64,000 nt of DNA from Malania oleifera (taxonomy: Eukaryota > Streptophyta > Magnoliopsida > Santalales > Ximeniaceae), in NCBI RefSeq assembly GCF_029873635.1, contig NC_080419.1:76558597-76622596 (forward strand), written 5' to 3'. Positions 53,601 through 64,000 of the stretch are shown here, piece after piece. The number at the start of each line of letters is the position of its first letter. Position 1 is the stretch's first letter. Below the pieces are notes generated by a model. It was not told the DNA's origin, searched no databases, and saw only the letters and a list, made by a program, of their open reading frames with translations. A program made the position numbers and the translations under genes.

Positions 53601-55097
53601 GCATTCGCATGTGACATTGTGCACGTACACGTACTGGGTTTTATATTATTGAAAAAAAAAAAGAAAAAAAAAATTCAAAAAGAAAGAGAGAAAGAAAGAA
53701 AGAGCACTGAGGAATTACACTACACTATGCCATGTTTAACACTGACTATACCCTTCACATACTTGCGTATAACTTAATAATGACACACTTGAGTCCATCA
53801 TGCATAGTTTCTCTTTATATGATTTTATGACTTCATGAAGAATTGATTGGTAGTACACTCATGTTAATCTGGCTATACAATTTCTTTTATTTACATGGCA
53901 TCTCACGAGGCTGAATAAACACATTAATGTGATTCATTGCACTTAGGGTTTCCTGTGAGCACTGAGAGAACATTCGTTGCGACTATGACACCTTGTGAGA
54001 TATCCTTGAGTTATTTATCATCCTTTTGAGAGTTAACATCAATTTAGAGTTCACAAAACTCAATTCTCTTTTTCTAGATGATTCCTTATACACTAGTCTC
54101 TATCTTTGATTTGCTAGCCTAGAGGTGACACCTAGTGGGGAGATAGAAACCTAGGTCTTGTAGCCTACTCAAGATATAAAGGCTGAGCCACCCCTAGAGA
54201 TAAACTTAGTTCATGGACCACTATTCGAGCTCAATTCCCATTGATTGTTTGAGGATTAAAAAAGAAGTGTTAAGATTGTCCTAATTGATCAAGAAAAGAT
54301 AGAAAATGAAGAATAAGCAGAAGAAATATTAAGTAATACACATGCACATGAAAGAAATGCTAATGCCGGCTCCATATAAATATCACAAAAAAAGTCAAGG
54401 TCATGACACATAGTTTCCACATATGAATATTCTTCGACCGGTTAATGCCTCAGATGTATTCACGACAAGTTTGTGAATAAGTTAATCTAGGGTGGTCTCA
54501 GTTGGATATGGCGAGTAGGTGAGAAGATGATAGGGTTAAGGACCCGACACCTCATAGATAGCCTAGATCCTTCTCAGACTAGTCCACTCCATATACTTAG
54601 CATTTGTTCCTTTTAATATGTGGGATGTTTGATCGCGACACTCCTCCTCACATATGATGAGTGAACCCATTTTCCTTTAGTGTTTTTGAGGGTATACCAG
54701 TTAGGCCAAGTCAAAGGGACCGTTTTGTAGGTGTCCACTGGTATCCTAGGTGTATTGAATCACGCATATCACACACACCTCGAGAGTTTACCTGTTTATA
54801 CTCAAACTTATATGACTGCATTAATTCTGAACTATGCTGTTCATTAACTTCATGTGAGTATACTGTTCTTGAATGACATTTAAACAATGAAACTTGCATG
54901 AGTGACGTTCTTTGGAGTTGTGTGTATTGAATATGAACGAGCCTGTGTGAAATTCATTTATATTCTTGTATATGAAATGGTATGGTTGTGTCGCATGTGC
55001 ATTAATTTCTTGTTCACTGGAGTTCATAGTTGTGGGCACTACACTGAAATTCATTCACGTCATTTGCTAGAGACTAGCAAAACGTCAGTTAGGGGTG
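53601..55097 (+). other. 3' non-coding domain of the gag-only element
   Basis: After an A-rich tract (53650-53705), the stretch 54100-54760 parallels the minus strand of the Athila 3' domain (18660-17980): GCTAGCCTAGAGGTGA, CTAGTGGGGAGATAGAAACC, CTCACATATGATGAG and CCGTTTTGTAGGTG. It ends in GTTAGGGGTG, a weak polypurine tract, at the 3' LTR. The ORFs at 54661-55111 overlap on both strands and show no family features. Confidence 0.65.
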
Positions 55098-56176
55098 TGA
55101 TTACGCGCTAAAACTGCATAATTAGGCATCTTAATCCGGGCATTATGGCTTCTATTTTTATTTAAATATCTAATTATGTCCAATATTTTAACAAAGTGCC
55201 ATATTTATCATTTTTTAGTTTTATTGAAAAATTTATGAATTTTTGGTAAATTTTTTATCGCAGAAATATTCCCAAGAGTCAAAACCAAAACCAATTCGTT
55301 ATTCGCACATAATTTTTCCATCCGTGCTCCAATCGAGACGAGTCAAATTTTTAGAGAAAGAGAAAAGGACTATCTACAACTTCTGTATTTTGAGTCTCAT
55401 GAGAAACTGGCTCTAGGAAGGTCAAACATGGCTGTGAATGCAGAGAACAAAAATGAAAAAAAGAAAAGAAAAGAAAAGAAAAGAAATATATATTGAGAAC
55501 AATTGATGTGACCCAGCCATGCAGGCCGGGTCGGGTCAAGTTGTCGAATCCTCCATACGGGTCATAAAGATTTCCCCCATTCCCTTTAAAATCTTCTTCT
55601 TCTCCTCCTTCTTTTCTTGGCAGCCCTAGAGGCTCCCCTGTTCGCTTTTTCCTCTTCCCTTTGTCTTTCTCTTTTTATTTCCTTGATCTCTTCCCTTCAT
55701 TCTATTCTCTCTCTCTCTTTCCCTTTTCTCTACTCTCTCTTTTCCAGTCCCTTTCTCAAACTCCCTCAGTCCCTTTTACTATCCCCTCTCAATCTCCCTC
55801 TCCCCTTGTTTCCTTTAACCTCTGCAACTTGCAGCCTTCATCCCTCTGAGCAGCACACCTCAGCTCCACCCAAGAGTCCTTCAACATCCACAACCCCTGC
55901 AGTAATCCCTGAGGCCCCTGTACCTGTTTCAACCCCTGCAACACTCTCTTCTAGTAAGATTAGCACTCCAAGAGCCTCCTCTACTAGCCAGTCCCGAGAG
56001 CCACACCAGTAGCTTCATCGAAACTCCTCCCATACTAGCTCCACTCCACGACACACCAGCCCATCGGAGCAACTTCCACGGAAGCTCCAGCTTTGTAGCA
56101 CTCTCGACCGCAACAACCAGCCACCCCCTATAGCTCTTCTACCTTCGTGCTCTATTTTGCTCTCTCTCGCTTTCTC

Positions 56177-56207
<31 letters not shown>

Positions 56208-56824
56208 CTCTCTTTTATTTATTTTTCTTTGAAACTTGGGATGTTGAGGAAAACTTTTATTATGTTATTCGAGTTTTTTTTTTTTAGTTGAATATTTTTA
56301 GGAATTTTATTAGTGAAGTTAGTTAAAAAAATTGAATGTTAATTTTTTGTTGTCTTTTGAATGTTACTTTTTCATCCAAGTTCATGGTTGCATTTAAATT
56401 GTGATTTTGTTTTAAGTTCTTAATTTCGTTAAAGGATCAGTTTTTATTGCGCATGTGTGTTTTTGATTGAGTTTCCATTGCGTGTTTTTTATTCCACGTG
56501 CTAGGTTACCATCTTTAATTAATGCATGTTTCAGTGTTTCCTTAAGTAGTCTAGAGTTTCCATTAGTATTCTTTAATTCAATGCATGCTAGTTTTAGGAT
56601 TTCAATTTACGTGTTATTTAATTCATTAAAAGTGAAATTGAAAAATCTTGAGATCCCAAACATGAACTAAGTTCAGTACCCTTTTGTTTTTGATTGGACG
56701 AACATAACATTTGAGATTAAAACGCATTCCTTGAGGAGGCGATCTAACCCTTAGGCTGAATATTACCCAACGTAACTCCTATACTTGGGATTGCTCTCGA
56801 GCTACTCATTTTTCGAGTGAGTCA
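55098..56824 (+). mobile_element. 3' LTR of the gag-only element
   Basis: TGATTACGCGCTAAAAC to TTTTCGAGTGAGTCA, 1727 bases, collinear with the 5' LTR. By eye the first 165 bases differ at roughly 14 positions, so this insertion is older than the LTR pair of element C. An ORF at 55617-56012 spans the pyrimidine-rich part. Confidence 0.9.
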
Positions 56825-57088
56825 AAGTGTCATCTATTTGGCGAAGAATCAAGTCTATCATGTTAGAACCAAACATATAAATGTAAGGTTCCACAAGATC
56901 CGAGAGTTGATTTCTTAAAGTGAACTAGTGCTTAAGAAAGTTCACACTTCTAAGAATACAGCGGATATCCTAACAAAGTTGGTTACCACGGATAAGTTCA
57001 AGCATTGCTTGGATATGCTACAAGTCTCCAATTGCTAGATGGGAGACGGTCCCAGCCTAATGTCCCAAGGTCATGGTGGAGTAGTGAG
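56825..57088 (+). pseudogene. Copia RNase H C terminus (Tork/Tnt1-like) and 3' UTR
   Basis: In frame it reads VIYLAKNQVYHVRTKHINV, FHKIRELIS, a TAA, then KKVHTSKNTADILTKLV, TTDKFKHCLDML and a natural stop after VSNC (about 57038). These are the classic Tnt1/Tork-type RNase H end motifs, different from the HHFLRD type of elements A and C. It continues the GGVKLHCHSQS piece at 49860-49894 exactly across the AAGTG target site. The last 50 bases are a G-rich spacer before LTR E. Confidence 0.85.
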
Positions 57089-58708
57089 TGTGGGCCTAAT
57101 AAGGCTTGATCTCATTTTGATAATGACAAATCAAGGCATATAATTGTGCTATCAAGTTTATTTATAGGTATTTTAGTTTAAAAGCACAATGAAGGATGAA
57201 TAATGAAGAAGCCAAGAAGAACAAAAGTAAATCATAGATGGCTATTGAAAAAAAGCTTGGATGAAGATCAAGCTTAAGGATATGAATACCTAGTTAGTAT
57301 ATAATGCCTATTGTAAACTAAGCCTTATGTAAGTACTTCTCAATTGGTCTTTGTTTTGAAGCTCTTAGGATAATTGCATGGGCTTAGATACTGTTTTTTT
57401 AATTATTGGAAAATATTTTTACAAAGTCCAAATAATATTTCAAAAGGATAAAAACCAATTTTGGAATAAAAAATATAAAGGAATATTGACTTTCAACATG
57501 TTTGACCACTTGAGGCAAGTGCTTAATCGACCAAATGCAAGAGTCTGAACAAATAGGCTTGTCATAGATTAAAGTTCTAGACAGTGTTGGTTTGGGAAAC
57601 CGAACATAGAGTTCAGTCAACTGAAAGGCTACTCTTATTTTGAAATTTATAATTTATATTGGTTTGGGCAACTAAACTACCAATTCAATTAACCAAAACA
57701 TGTAATAAATTTTACGAACGACTTAAAATATTTTTGATTTGAATGATAATGTTACCAAAACTTGCACAAATGGTCAAAATTCATACCTAGCAATTTATAG
57801 CTTCACCTAATCATGTTACGGTGAAAAGAAAGTAAGCAAACACATTGATGTTACATTGAAAATTCTACAGCGAGTCGTTCATTTTTTGAAACTGATTTTC
57901 TAGTTTATACATTCAAGTTCTAAGCTTTCAAACCCAGAAAACTAAGCCAACCTTATTGAGCTTCTTAGAAAATACTTTTTGAGAGTATTATAGTTTTTAT
58001 TGTGTACGAATATGCTCTAGTTAGAGAGCTTTTCATTGTACAAAATCAGCTCTTGATTTCCTTGTAAACTGACTGTTCCAGTTGTAAATTGTTGACAAGT
58101 GAGAGGATTGTACTTGCTTGAGAGGTGTCTCTGCCTACTGAAGGAGAGAGGTGTCATCACGTATTGAATGGAGGGATTATGAATCCTCATAGCAAGTTTC
58201 TTGAGGCAATGACATAGGCACGATTGCTGAACCTTGTAAAAAATACTATTCTCACTTTTTCCCTTATCTCCTCTACTTTTCAAGCATGCTTATATTAAAA
58301 TATATCTATTGTGAATGATTTATTTTGAGTTGTAAATGCTATGAAAGATTTGAATACTCTTGTTACGAATATAAATGTTGTGATTTATCTATTGGAAATA
58401 GTATTGCGTTTGTTTATTATTCATTCAAGTTATTGCATAAATTATTTGGTGGCCAAGAAAACTCTTGCTAATATTGATCTATTGCAAGCACTGTTAATAG
58501 GTTGTAGTTGATTGCATATTAATATATAATTTTAGGTTCTCTTATATTTAGTAATATTTATATTGGTACAGTTGTTTGCTAAAATACTTCTGTGGTGATT
58601 AAGGTATTTAGATCACTCATGAAAAACAAATTAAGATTGATTGATTTTCCACATTAAATATTAAAATACATAATTCACCCCCCTCTTGGGATTACTCCTT
58701 AACTTTCA
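57089..58708 (+). mobile_element. 5' LTR of element E (copia)
   Basis: TGTGGGCCTAATAAGGC start, CATTTTGATAATGACAAATC box, end CTTAACTTTCA next to a PBS; 1620 bases. It has word cluster CGACCAAATGC / GGTTTGGGAAACCGAAC (57485-57700), stem-loop CCTCA/TGAGG (58185-58189, 58202-58206) with AATGACATAGG...TGCTGAACC, and TTCACCCCCCTCTTGGGA. LTR remnant H at 12111-13695 looks related. Confidence 0.85.
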
Positions 58709-58709
58709 A

Positions 58710-58722
58710 TTGGTGTCAAAAC
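58710..58722 (+). other. Primer-binding site of element E
   Basis: TTGGTGTCAAAAC is a decayed iMet site, one base after the LTR. Confidence 0.75.
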
Positions 58723-58766
58723 ATAGGTTGCAATGAATCCTAATAGGTAGTTGCACAAAGATCTAA

Positions 58767-59813
58767 ATGGTAAACCTAGGTGTGTCCCCATTTGGTGAAG
58801 GCCAATCCTTTGCAAGGCCTCCAATATTCTGCGGTGTGAACTACACCTTTTCGAAACAAAGGATGAGAATTTTTCTACAAACCATGGATTGGAGGACTTG
58901 GAGAGTCATTATCCAAAGAAATTACGTGCCAACTAAATTCACTGAAAATAAAGAAGTCCCTAAGGAAGAAAAAGAAATGAATAAGGCTAACATGAAGCTT
59001 ACGCAACTCAACCCTAGTGCAATGAATGCCCTATATTGTGTGTTAGATGAAAACGAATTTAATAGGATAATGGGCTATAACAGTGCCAAATAAATCTAGG
59101 AGAAATTGGAAAAAAACTTATGAAGGAACTGTAGACGTTAGGATATACATGTTCACTAGTGAGTATGAAGCTTTTAAAATAAACCCAGATGAATCCATAT
59201 CTAGTATACACACTAAGTTCACTCACATAATAAATTCCCTCAATGCACGAGGAAAGAACAACCCTACGTATGAGATGGTTAGGAAAATCCTCAAAAGACT
59301 CCTATCCATACGGGAACCTAAGGCCATAGCAATTGTTGAGGGTAGAAACTTAAAGGTGATGATTGTAGATGAGCTCATTGGGTCACTTCTCACATATGAG
59401 GTGTCCATAAATGAAAGAGCAACCAAAAATAGAAAAGCTAAGAAATCCATCACACTTAAAGCTTCCAAATAAAGCTCAAGTGATGAGGAAAATGAAGAGA
59501 TGGATGAAGAAGATATAACCTTGATCACTAAAATACTTGGTAGGCTCTTTAAAAAGAATAAGAAATTCACTAGGAAATTCCTGAAGATTTAGGATGGACA
59601 GAGGAGAATTAAGTAGGAAAAGAAAACAAAAATAGAACCTCTAACTTGCTATAAATACAAGAAAGTAGGTTATATTAAACCTGATTATCTACATCAAGAA
59701 GAAGAAGAAGAAGAAGAAGAAGAAGAAGAAGACAATGAAAGCCACAACTTGGGATGACTCCAACTCAAGCAGCTTAGAAAGCAACTCGAGCGATCAGGAG
59801 GTGGTAAACTTCT
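58767..59813 (+). pseudogene. Element E gag (broken)
   Basis: MVNLGVSPFGEGQSFARPP start, MDWRTWRVIIQRNYVPTKF, AMNALYCVLDENEFNRIMG, then a frame change at about 59090 to YEGTVDVRIYMFTSEYEAFK, SSIHTKFTH and a LIGSLLTYEVSI end. Stops follow at 59470 and 59590. The zinc knuckle reads CYKYKKVGYIKPDY, with three of the four zinc ligands changed to Tyr. A GAA microsatellite (59697-59731) lies just after the knuckle, as a Glu run. It belongs to the same family as the element C and A gags. Confidence 0.85.
59697..59731. repeat. GAA trinucleotide microsatellite within gag
   Basis: About 11 AAG/GAA units where the lysine run of related gags lies. Confidence 0.92.
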
Positions 59814-60955
59814 TGTTGGCCTAGCTTGGCTTACGACTCTTGATTTTGATGATAAGAAAGAAAGGCTATCCAATTTGTTTCCAAGTGATGTTATTTTAGT
59901 TATTGAAGGCAAATATGATTTTAGATGATAAAAGGGACAATTCCAAAAGCTCATTCAACTTAGACTTCAAATGACATATCTTGAAAGCCCACAAGGATCA
60001 AGGAACATGGAAGACCTTATATAAAAGAAAATGATCCATAATGAAAGCATCAAAGAAGTTTTAAAGATTAAACATCTGCATCAAAGTGAACTCAAAGCAA
60101 AGAGGAGTCAAATCAGTTTTTAGGACAAGCTTTGTAACTACTTCAAATATGATTCAAGTATGATTTTTCATTTTGAAGCTTATCAGGCAAAGAGATTTAG
60201 AGACCTTCGTTTTAAGTCTTGGAACATATCTTTCAAAGTAAAATAAATTAATATTCCAAGATTAAATAAGCAAGGAAAAGAGAGATAAAAAATAAGAAAC
60301 AACTGGTTGACAGGCGATTGACAGCCAATGGACAGTCAACTGCCATGTTGAAGAACCTTAAGAATGAGACAGAAGCATGACAGTCAGATGTGTAGTGTTA
60401 ACAGGTGACTATCAGTGTAAATTGAGACAACTGAGTGTGTTTTACCAATCGTCTGTCACCCTTCTAGCTGCTTTAAAAAATTCAGTTGTTTGGTGATACG
60501 CACCTGAGTGCCTATTGACACGCGACTACCACCTTTCTGGTTGTGCATTTTAAACACGGAAAACACTGTCAGCTGATTGCCAGAGTATTAGCAGTCATTT
60601 GCCACGCTGTAAAATTTTAAAATCACAGTGGACATATTTTTAAATTTTAAGTTGCTTGGGGCTCAAACTTATTTAAAACTTGGACCCTACTCCAAGTAAA
60701 CTTAGGGAACAAGTTAGATACTCTTTTACATCTATAAATACACCTGAGCAAACTTGGTTCAATACCAAGAATTCAATTCAATATTCAAAATCTTTCTCAA
60801 GTATTCTAAAATTCTCAAAGCTCTCTCTTGCTGTAAATTTGCACGAAGTTTATTGAAGTCTTGCTAATTTTCTCACTGATATTGTGCTTCAACTATACAT
60901 ATTTTCATCCATTGAAAGATTTATACCGTGGAAAATTTCTAGAGCTTCAAATCAT
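59814..60955 (+). mobile_element. Truncated LTR A3 (family A) inside element E
   Basis: TGTTGGCCTAGCTTGGC with a GATTTTGATGATAAGAAAG box gives a clear family-A LTR start. CAGTCGTCTG-type words lie at 60300-60600. It corresponds to the first 1.1 kb of the LTR, up to the AGAGCTTCA segment, and then joins element E pol at 60956, so its 3' part, including the stem-loop box, is deleted together with the element E protease. Confidence 0.8.
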
Positions 60956-61113
60956 TGTGAAAACGTGTATTGCATCAACTTTGAAAACTTAATGTCTCAA
61001 GACGTAAAGTGTTTTACAGCCTTGAACAATTCTAGTTGGCTATGACATAAGAGATTAGGACATGCTAGCATGGACCTCCTATCTTAGTTAGTTAGGAAGG
61101 ATTTAGTTAAGAG
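60956..61113 (+). pseudogene. Element E protease/integrase junction fragment
   Basis: Reads CENVYCINFENLMSQDVKCF, then SSWL, a TGA, HKRLGHASMDLL and VRKDLVKS: the pre-integrase zinc domain of SIRE-like pol (compare 5611-5760 in element A). It is cut on the right by the LTR of element G. Confidence 0.85.
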
Positions 61114-62738
61114 TGTTGGCCATGGAGTAGAGTCTCGAACGGCCAGGGGGGGGGTGAATGGACTCTTTTGCGTATTTTAGCTTTCCTATACAAAATTACT
61201 AATCTTGGCAAGATGTAAGCAATTATATCACAATAAATAAAATAAACCGTGCACAAGATATAAATAAAAGAGTATAGGGAAGAAAGGCTTAACAAACAAT
61301 TTTAACGTGGTTTAGCCTTTTACCTATGTCCACACCTTAAGACATACTCCAGGATTCCACAATCCATTATACACCTCCTTCATCGGCGAAGAAGCCTTTA
61401 CACCACAAGGGAATAAATCCCTTAACACTCACCAAGATTCTTCACTAGGTCCACCAAGAACCCTTCAACCACAGTTCACCAAGAAACCTTTGCTATCTGG
61501 TTCACCAAGAACCTTTTACAACAAGAACATGAAATACAAAACAATGCTCCTTAAATGAGTTGATATTTGATACAATGAAAACCTCTCAACTCTCTCAAAG
61601 TAATGAATCATAACTAGAATAAAGAGCAAGAGAGATATTGAGCACAAGAATAATGAACTAAAATGATGTGTGCTTGGGAATAATGTGGAATGACTAAAAT
61701 CAATGTTTAAAACAAGTCTTTGAACTTGTATTTATAGGTAAAATGGAGTACTAGCCATTTTATGTTCTTTGGGTATGTAAAATAATTGTTTTGTTTGAAA
61801 ACTAGATGTTTATAACTATTGGGGATTGAATCTCGATGCAAATCATCAACTATTTGACCCAATTGGTTGATTGTTTGCCCCAATTAGTCGACAGTTTCAT
61901 CTGGGCCACATTCTTCCTGAAATCGTTAACGATTTACTCCAAATCATGTATGGATTGCTCATTTTAATGAAAGTCTCCAACATGAAAGTTATGGGATTTT
62001 TTTTTTAGCTTTCCATAGATATCAAGATTGCCCTTTTTTGACTTTTCAAGCAGAAGTTATATTCCAAATACTGAATGGTGTTCAGGAAATTTGAGGGGTG
62101 CATAACTAAGGTTATAAACCCAACCAACACCAATTTTTTGAAAGATTATAACACTATTATGATTTAAAATTTGTCCCATATAAAAATATATTTAAGGAAA
62201 GGAAATTTTTATAAAACTCTTGCTTTTACTTTGAAAACTCGTAAGTACTAACTTATGATTTGGTGATATCATATATACTCTTATATCCTATTTTAATCAA
62301 AGTTGAGTATAGGAAATTTTCCATAAAACTCATTGTTTTGTTTTTGAAAACTCTTAAGTGTCAAACTATGAAAAATTTATTTTTCATTTAAGTGATATCC
62401 TATATGCACTATTATGCACATGCATTTAGCTCAACTCTTGCTCAATAAACATGTGTGAAACAGAACTGCAAGAGTTACAATAATTACTACCTCAAACACT
62501 CCCTATTACACTATGACTTTGTTGGATGTGCTTGAGTTCTTCCTAGTGAGTATCCACCTTTTTTCCTACTCGAACTTCTACTCAATTGGATCTTTGCATT
62601 TGATCCAGTACCCTCATGTATTTGTCACTTGTACTTGTACTTAATGTGATTTGCAAAGATAGGATACACTTGGAACTACAAATAGGATAATATCATCAAA
62701 ACACATTAAATATAATTATGTAGCTACTAAGGCTAACA
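61114..62738 (-). mobile_element. 3' LTR of element G (copia), interior running off the right edge
   Basis: On the minus strand it begins TGTTAGCCTTAGTAGC at 62738 and ends CATGGCCAACA at 61114. Length 1625. It has the TGTTTTGATGATA box near the start, a GTGGACATAGG...CTAAACCACGTTAAAA box (about 61300-61345 on the plus strand) and CATTCACCCCCCCCCTGG near the end. A polypurine tract directly follows on the interior side. It sits in element E pol. The other LTR and TSD are outside the window. Confidence 0.85.
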
Positions 62739-62940
62739 ATATCCCCCTTTTTGATGATTTCTAACCTATTAAGATTTTGCTTAATATTTGCATTTGAGTT
62801 TATACTTATCATAACTTGATATGCAAAGATTAGTTTACCTTAGAACCACTAATGGGTTGTTATCATCAAAATATGACAATTAAGATCATTTAGCCACCAA
62901 GGCTAATAATCTCCCCCTTTCTGATGATAGTAAACCATTG
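62640..62940 (-). repeat. Tandem duplication (period 170) covering the LTR start and polypurine tract of element G
   Basis: Two blocks 170 bases apart share, on the plus strand, TGCAAAGAT, ATCATCAAAA, AGGCTAA(C/T)AAT, a CCCCCTTT tract and TGATGAT. The inner block (62810-62940) is thus a second copy of the first 50 or so LTR bases plus polypurine tract. Confidence 0.82.
62739..62758 (-). other. Polypurine tract of element G
   Basis: On the minus strand AAAAAGGGGGATAT precedes the LTR, preceded by ATCATC. ATCATCAAAA (element strand, 62758-62749) pairs with TTTTGATGAT at 62701-62692 inside the LTR. Confidence 0.85.
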
Positions 62941-64000
62941 GTGTTCTTACAGGACATTCTTGAAAACTCCCGCTTAATTTATGCATATGGTTTGAATAAG
63001 TTATAAAATTTGTTTTCCCTTACTATATGCATATAAGGCATAATAAAACCATTCAACTAGATATTTCATATCCATTGAAGCTATTACATGCAATACATTA
63101 ATAGAAAGTTCATTTAAAATAAAACAATAAGTGAACTGCACTTTCATCATAATTGTACCTATACACCAATCTATATTACACTTCTCCCCGGACATACCAA
63201 ACACCACATAACTTCTCTCCCTTCGATCATCATAAAAAAGAGAGGTACTATTCATTTAGATTAAAATTACCTAAAAGCATTTTTAAGACTAGCTTCCATG
63301 TTGTTGAGGCAAGTATGTGCTAAACCAAAATGTCAACCTGCCTCAAGTGATTTTCGTGGATGGTTTCTCTTGAAATCGTTGACGGTTTGGTGAAGAACCA
63401 AACCATCTATTTTGCCTAGATTGGTTACATACTTACTCATGAATGATTATTTCTAATAATACAAGGCTCTATTTGATTTATCAAGGGCTGAGAGCTGACA
63501 ATGAAGTATGGATGGATACTCTTATACAAAGGATATTTCAATAATGGATAAATAAGAGTATAAGAAGAGACTTTCTTCTTTTTCATTCAACCATAAAATT
63601 TGTGAATGCTCAAAACCAAATTGCATATCACAAACACATTGATGCTCATGGTTGAGTGTAGGGGAATAGGCTTTTGATTAATCATGAATGTTCATTTAAA
63701 GAACCCGTTATTTACTTTGAGGTGTTGAAAAGATGAATCTCCTGTTTATTCAATGTTTGGCACGAATGAGTATAAGGATCTAAAAGTTTCTTTTCATTAT
63801 ATGAAGTTTCTTATTTGATTCTCAAAGCTACACTTTTTAATTAAAGGGAATTTTAGGATGATTACCAAGTCAACGCATCATTTTGCAATATCATCTGAGC
63901 CTTCGAACATTGCCATCGTAGAGGATAGATTTTTCCAGTTTCTTCTAAGAGTTAGAGACGTTGATTCTGATTATGTGCAAAGCTAAGCAACTTTAGGATA
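62941..64000 (-). other. Interior 3' part of element G, no gene recognised
   Basis: AT-rich sequence with no retroelement protein motif that I can read on either strand. The minus-strand ORF at 63001-63255 has no family features. A GAAATCGTTGACGGTTTGG segment (63372-63390) resembles words in the G LTR (61915-61935), so the word cluster also occurs inside. Probably the 3' untranslated region, with RNase H beyond the edge. Confidence 0.4.

Larger units (their letters stand above)
49900..56824 (+). mobile_element. Gag-only Athila-like LTR element (TR-GAG type)
   Basis: A perfect AAGTG duplication (49895-49899, 56825-56829) flanks LTRs that begin TGATTAC and end GAGTCA. Inside are a tRNA-Asp-type PBS, a broken gag, an acidic coiled-coil ORF of unknown nature, a GGACAATG...AGTTGGGGGGGAGGG box and a 1.5-kb 3' domain. 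No protease, RT, RNase H or integrase is detectable in the 3.5-kb interior. Terminal-repeat elements carrying only GAG are known in plants (TR-GAG). The 3' domain is shared with the Athila element of this window, which suggests an Athila helper (inference). Confidence 0.88.

Noticed and set aside
55098..57088. LTR E as the 3' LTR of the element owning the RNase H at 56830-57040
   Set aside because: LTR E is followed by its own PBS and gag, so it is a 5' LTR. Adjacency to the RNase H spacer is better explained by insertion, though I found no clear TSD.

Overview
This window is plant nuclear DNA made almost entirely of nested LTR retrotransposons. I see no host protein-coding gene, no tRNA or rRNA gene, no CRISPR array and no bacterial-style operon. 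The evidence is Ty1/copia pol (protease, integrase, RT, RNase H) and Ty3/gypsy pol of Athila type, primer-binding sites for plant tRNA-iMet and tRNA-Asp, long TG...CA LTRs with 5-bp target-site duplications (TSDs), and very AT-rich filler. A large, TE-rich angiosperm genome is the natural reading, probably a dicot; I cannot name the species.

Layout, left to right. (A) 1-9872, minus strand: a SIRE/Maximus-like copia element running off the left edge. It has a 5' LTR at 7944-9872, an iMet PBS, gag, PR, INT, RT, RNase H and an extra ORF downstream of pol. A solo LTR of family B (B1, 2639-4906) sits in its integrase-RT interval. 9873-13695 is an older copia LTR (H) split by a second solo B LTR (B2, 10055-12110). 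13696-16089 is AT-rich minisatellite DNA followed by a promoter-like, CT-rich segment on the minus strand.

16090-41152 is one Athila-type gypsy element on the minus strand, delimited by a perfect TAAGG duplication. It is swollen to 25 kb by a gypsy-like solo LTR (21190-23926), a solo B LTR (B3, 28097-30358, perfect GATAT TSD) and, inside its own 5' LTR, a complete but pol-deleted copia element C (33257-40139, perfect CATAG TSD). 41158-43744 is the other half of the pre-insertion host DNA, with tandem repeats.

43745-64000 is a second nest. A family-B 5' LTR (B4) is split by a minus-strand solo LTR (F) and a minus-strand solo LTR of family A (A2, perfect AAGGG TSD). It leads into a short gag stub fused to copia RNase H. 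That RNase H is cut by a 6.9-kb Athila-like element carrying gag but no pol (49900-56824, perfect AAGTG TSD), a TR-GAG type non-autonomous element. Then comes copia element E (57089 onward), damaged by a truncated A LTR (A3) and by the 3' LTR of element G (61114-62738), which runs off the right edge.

Because the copies come from many related but distinct LTR families, the window works as a comparative alignment. Three structural signals recur: (1) a covarying stem-loop just before a conserved GGACGTAG...CCGAACC box in the 3' half of copia LTRs; (2) clusters of family-specific 10-14 base words such as GGTCGACCGAACC or CAGTCGTCTG in the LTRs, in both copia and gypsy elements; (3) an inverted repeat clasping the polypurine tract/LTR junction. 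None of the elements looks autonomous as it stands. Element C has the fullest gag frame, and element A has a 338-codon open RT segment.
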